In this document: in pieces, positions 63,173-64,000 of the stretch
How the letters are laid out: each line of letters starts with the position of its first letter
Numbering within the stretch: the stretch's first letter is position 1
Origin: Sedimentitalea sp041224545
Lineage (GTDB): Bacteria; Pseudomonadota; Alphaproteobacteria; Rhodobacterales; Rhodobacteraceae
DNA length: 64,000 bases
NCBI RefSeq assembly: GCF_041224545.1
Contig: NZ_JBGFGP010000143.1
Span: 90,299 to 154,298, forward strand
Direction of reading: 5' to 3'
Made by a program: the position numbers and the translations under genes
The notes under the pieces: generated by a model
Told to the model about the DNA's origin: nothing
Databases searched by the model: none
The model's input: only the letters and a program-made list of their open reading frames with translations

Positions 63173-63745
63173 ATGATCCGTATTCTGACATTGCTGGCGG
63201 GGCTCGCCCTGTTGGCGGCCTGCAACACGGGCCCGCAGGACCGCACCCCCGAGTCACTCGGCGAATTCAAACTTGGCCATAACGTCGTGGTCGCGTCCAA
63301 GATGCGCAAGGGGCCGATTTCCCGCGATGCCACGGCGGAGGAGTGGGAAACCACGATCCGTGACGCCGTACAGGCGCGATTTGGCGGGTTCGACGGCGAT
63401 CAGATCTATCATTTCGGCATCAGTGTCGAGGGCTACATGCTGGCGCCGGAGGGCTTCATCTACAACCCGCGCTCGATGCTGGTGATCAATGTCACGGTCT
63501 GGGACGACCAGGCGGGCAAGAAGCTGAATGACGAGGTGCACCAGATCACCGTGGTCGAGGATTCGACGACAGCGACCTTTTTCAAGGGCTCGGGTCGTGA
63601 GCGCACCAAGCAGGAGCAGATGGATGGCCTGACCGCCAATGCGCTCGACCTTCTGGGCGACTGGCTCGCCGAGCGCCACAGAGAGGATGGCTGGTTCGAC
63701 AAGCGATCGGAAACACCGGCCCCCGTCGCCGCCGTGACCGAGTGA
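63173..63745 (+). CDS. Putative lipoprotein of unknown function
   Basis: The 190-residue product has a lipoprotein signal with lipobox LAAC (cysteine 17). The mature protein contains EFKLGHNVVVASKM, EWETTIRDAVQARFGGF and YHFGISVEGYMLAP, a pattern seen in uncharacterised Rhodobacterales lipoproteins. The ATG follows GAGAGAGCAC. It precedes tuf on the same strand, with 114 bases between. Confidence 0.75.
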   Translation: MIRILTLLAGLALLAACNTGPQDRTPESLGEFKLGHNVVVASKMRKGPISRDATAEEWETTIRDAVQARFGGFDGDQIYHFGISVEGYMLAPEGFIYNPRSMLVINVTVWDDQAGKKLNDEVHQITVVEDSTTATFFKGSGRERTKQEQMDGLTANALDLLGDWLAERHREDGWFDKRSETPAPVAAVTE

Positions 63746-63818
63746 TCCCGGACGTGCAGGTCAGGCTTGATTTTCTGTCCTGAACCTCATATGTCGCGCC
63801 CGCAATCGACGTAAATTC

Positions 63819-63834
63819 GGGCCGGTTTCGGCCC
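63819..63834 (+). promoter_or_regulatory. Hairpin in the tuf leader
   Basis: GGGCCG (63819-63824) and CGGCCC (63829-63834) pair around GTTT, 25 bases before the tuf ATG. It may be a leader hairpin or the end of the upstream transcript; no long T-run follows. Confidence 0.35.
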
Positions 63835-63859
63835 CCCAATTCAAAAAAGGCGCCCGAGA

Positions 63860-64000
63860 ATGGCAAAGGAAAAGTTTGAGCGTACAAAACCGCACGTCAA
63901 CATCGGCACGATTGGCCATGTTGACCACGGGAAGACGACGCTGACCGCGGCAATCACCAAGTATTTCGGTGACTTCAAGGCCTATGACCAGATCGACGGC
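63860..64000 (+). CDS. tuf: Elongation factor Tu, N-terminal part (3' end outside window)
   Basis: The first 47 codons read MAKEKFERTKPHVNIGTIGH followed by VDHGKTTLTAAITKYFG, the start of EF-Tu with its P-loop GHVDHGKT. EF-Tu delivers aminoacyl-tRNA to the ribosome. AAAAAAGG lies upstream of the ATG. The rest lies beyond the window. Confidence 0.97.
   Translation, partial: MAKEKFERTKPHVNIGTIGHVDHGKTTLTAAITKYFGDFKAYDQIDG

Noticed and set aside
63746..63859. Possible tRNA gene ahead of tuf, as often found near tuf genes
   Set aside because: No cloverleaf, T-loop GTTCNA pattern or acceptor pairing could be found; only one 6-bp hairpin is present.

Overview
The window reads as chromosomal DNA of a GC-rich alphaproteobacterium of the Rhodobacterales, most likely a marine Roseobacteraceae member. 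The evidence is a GcrA cell-cycle regulator, a PDH complex whose E3 carries its own lipoyl domain, a ROK-type xylose repressor beside xylBA, an EtfBA pair followed by a PduO-type cobalamin adenosyltransferase, and compact operons with many ATGA overlaps. I see no rRNA or tRNA gene, CRISPR array, insertion sequence or prophage gene.

Layout. 0-2.4 kb: sugar-acid catabolism (3' end of a D-erythronate dehydrogenase-like gene, a broken GntR regulator, a UxaA-family dehydratase). 2.8-8.5 kb: pyruvate dehydrogenase operon aceE-aceF-lpd, closed by a 106-bp palindromic repeat. 8.7-12.7 kb: EthD-like protein, AraC-type regulator, GAPDH, and an ExoY-like sugar transferase behind a long structured leader. 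13.1-18.3 kb: xylose/glucose entry (xylB, xylA, ROK repressor, glucokinase) with a strong palindromic operator between repressor and glk. 18.3-24.5 kb: tamA-tamB, with a 61-residue tandem repeat inside TamB. 24.6-33.3 kb: urate-to-glyoxylate catabolism (PuuD, LysR regulator, HIU hydrolase, PuuE-UraD fusion, AllA, NCS2 permease, ureidoglycine aminohydrolase) with a second GAPDH paralogue and a small lipoprotein embedded. 33.5-41 kb: mixed housekeeping and hypothetical genes up to rimO. 41-47.7 kb: an AsmA protein and a capsule/KDO set (manB, kdsA, kpsE, kpsT; no kpsM). 47.9-53.5 kb: UDG-like protein, SseB, YHS protein, a second inverted copy of the 106-bp repeat, gcrA, an EamA exporter and a Baeyer-Villiger-type monooxygenase. 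53.6-56 kb: argD-argF behind an arginine-rich leader ORF and a terminator-like hairpin. 56.2-63.8 kb: etfBA, adenosyltransferase, SDR, SH3 protein, parC and a lipoprotein; the window ends inside tuf.

How the parts fit. Xylose (XylA, XylB) and glucose (Glk) enter central carbon metabolism, pass GAPDH and reach acetyl-CoA through PDH. Operator-like palindromes sit in front of gap, aceE and glk. The purine block converts imported urate stepwise to ureidoglycolate and glyoxylate, with one step (allantoate amidohydrolase) not encoded here.

The strongest candidates for something undescribed are the putative arginine attenuator ahead of argDF, the three-hairpin leader of the sugar transferase, the two-copy 106-bp palindromic repeat, and the TamB repeat array. 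All coordinates and motifs were read by eye; no database search or folding program was run.
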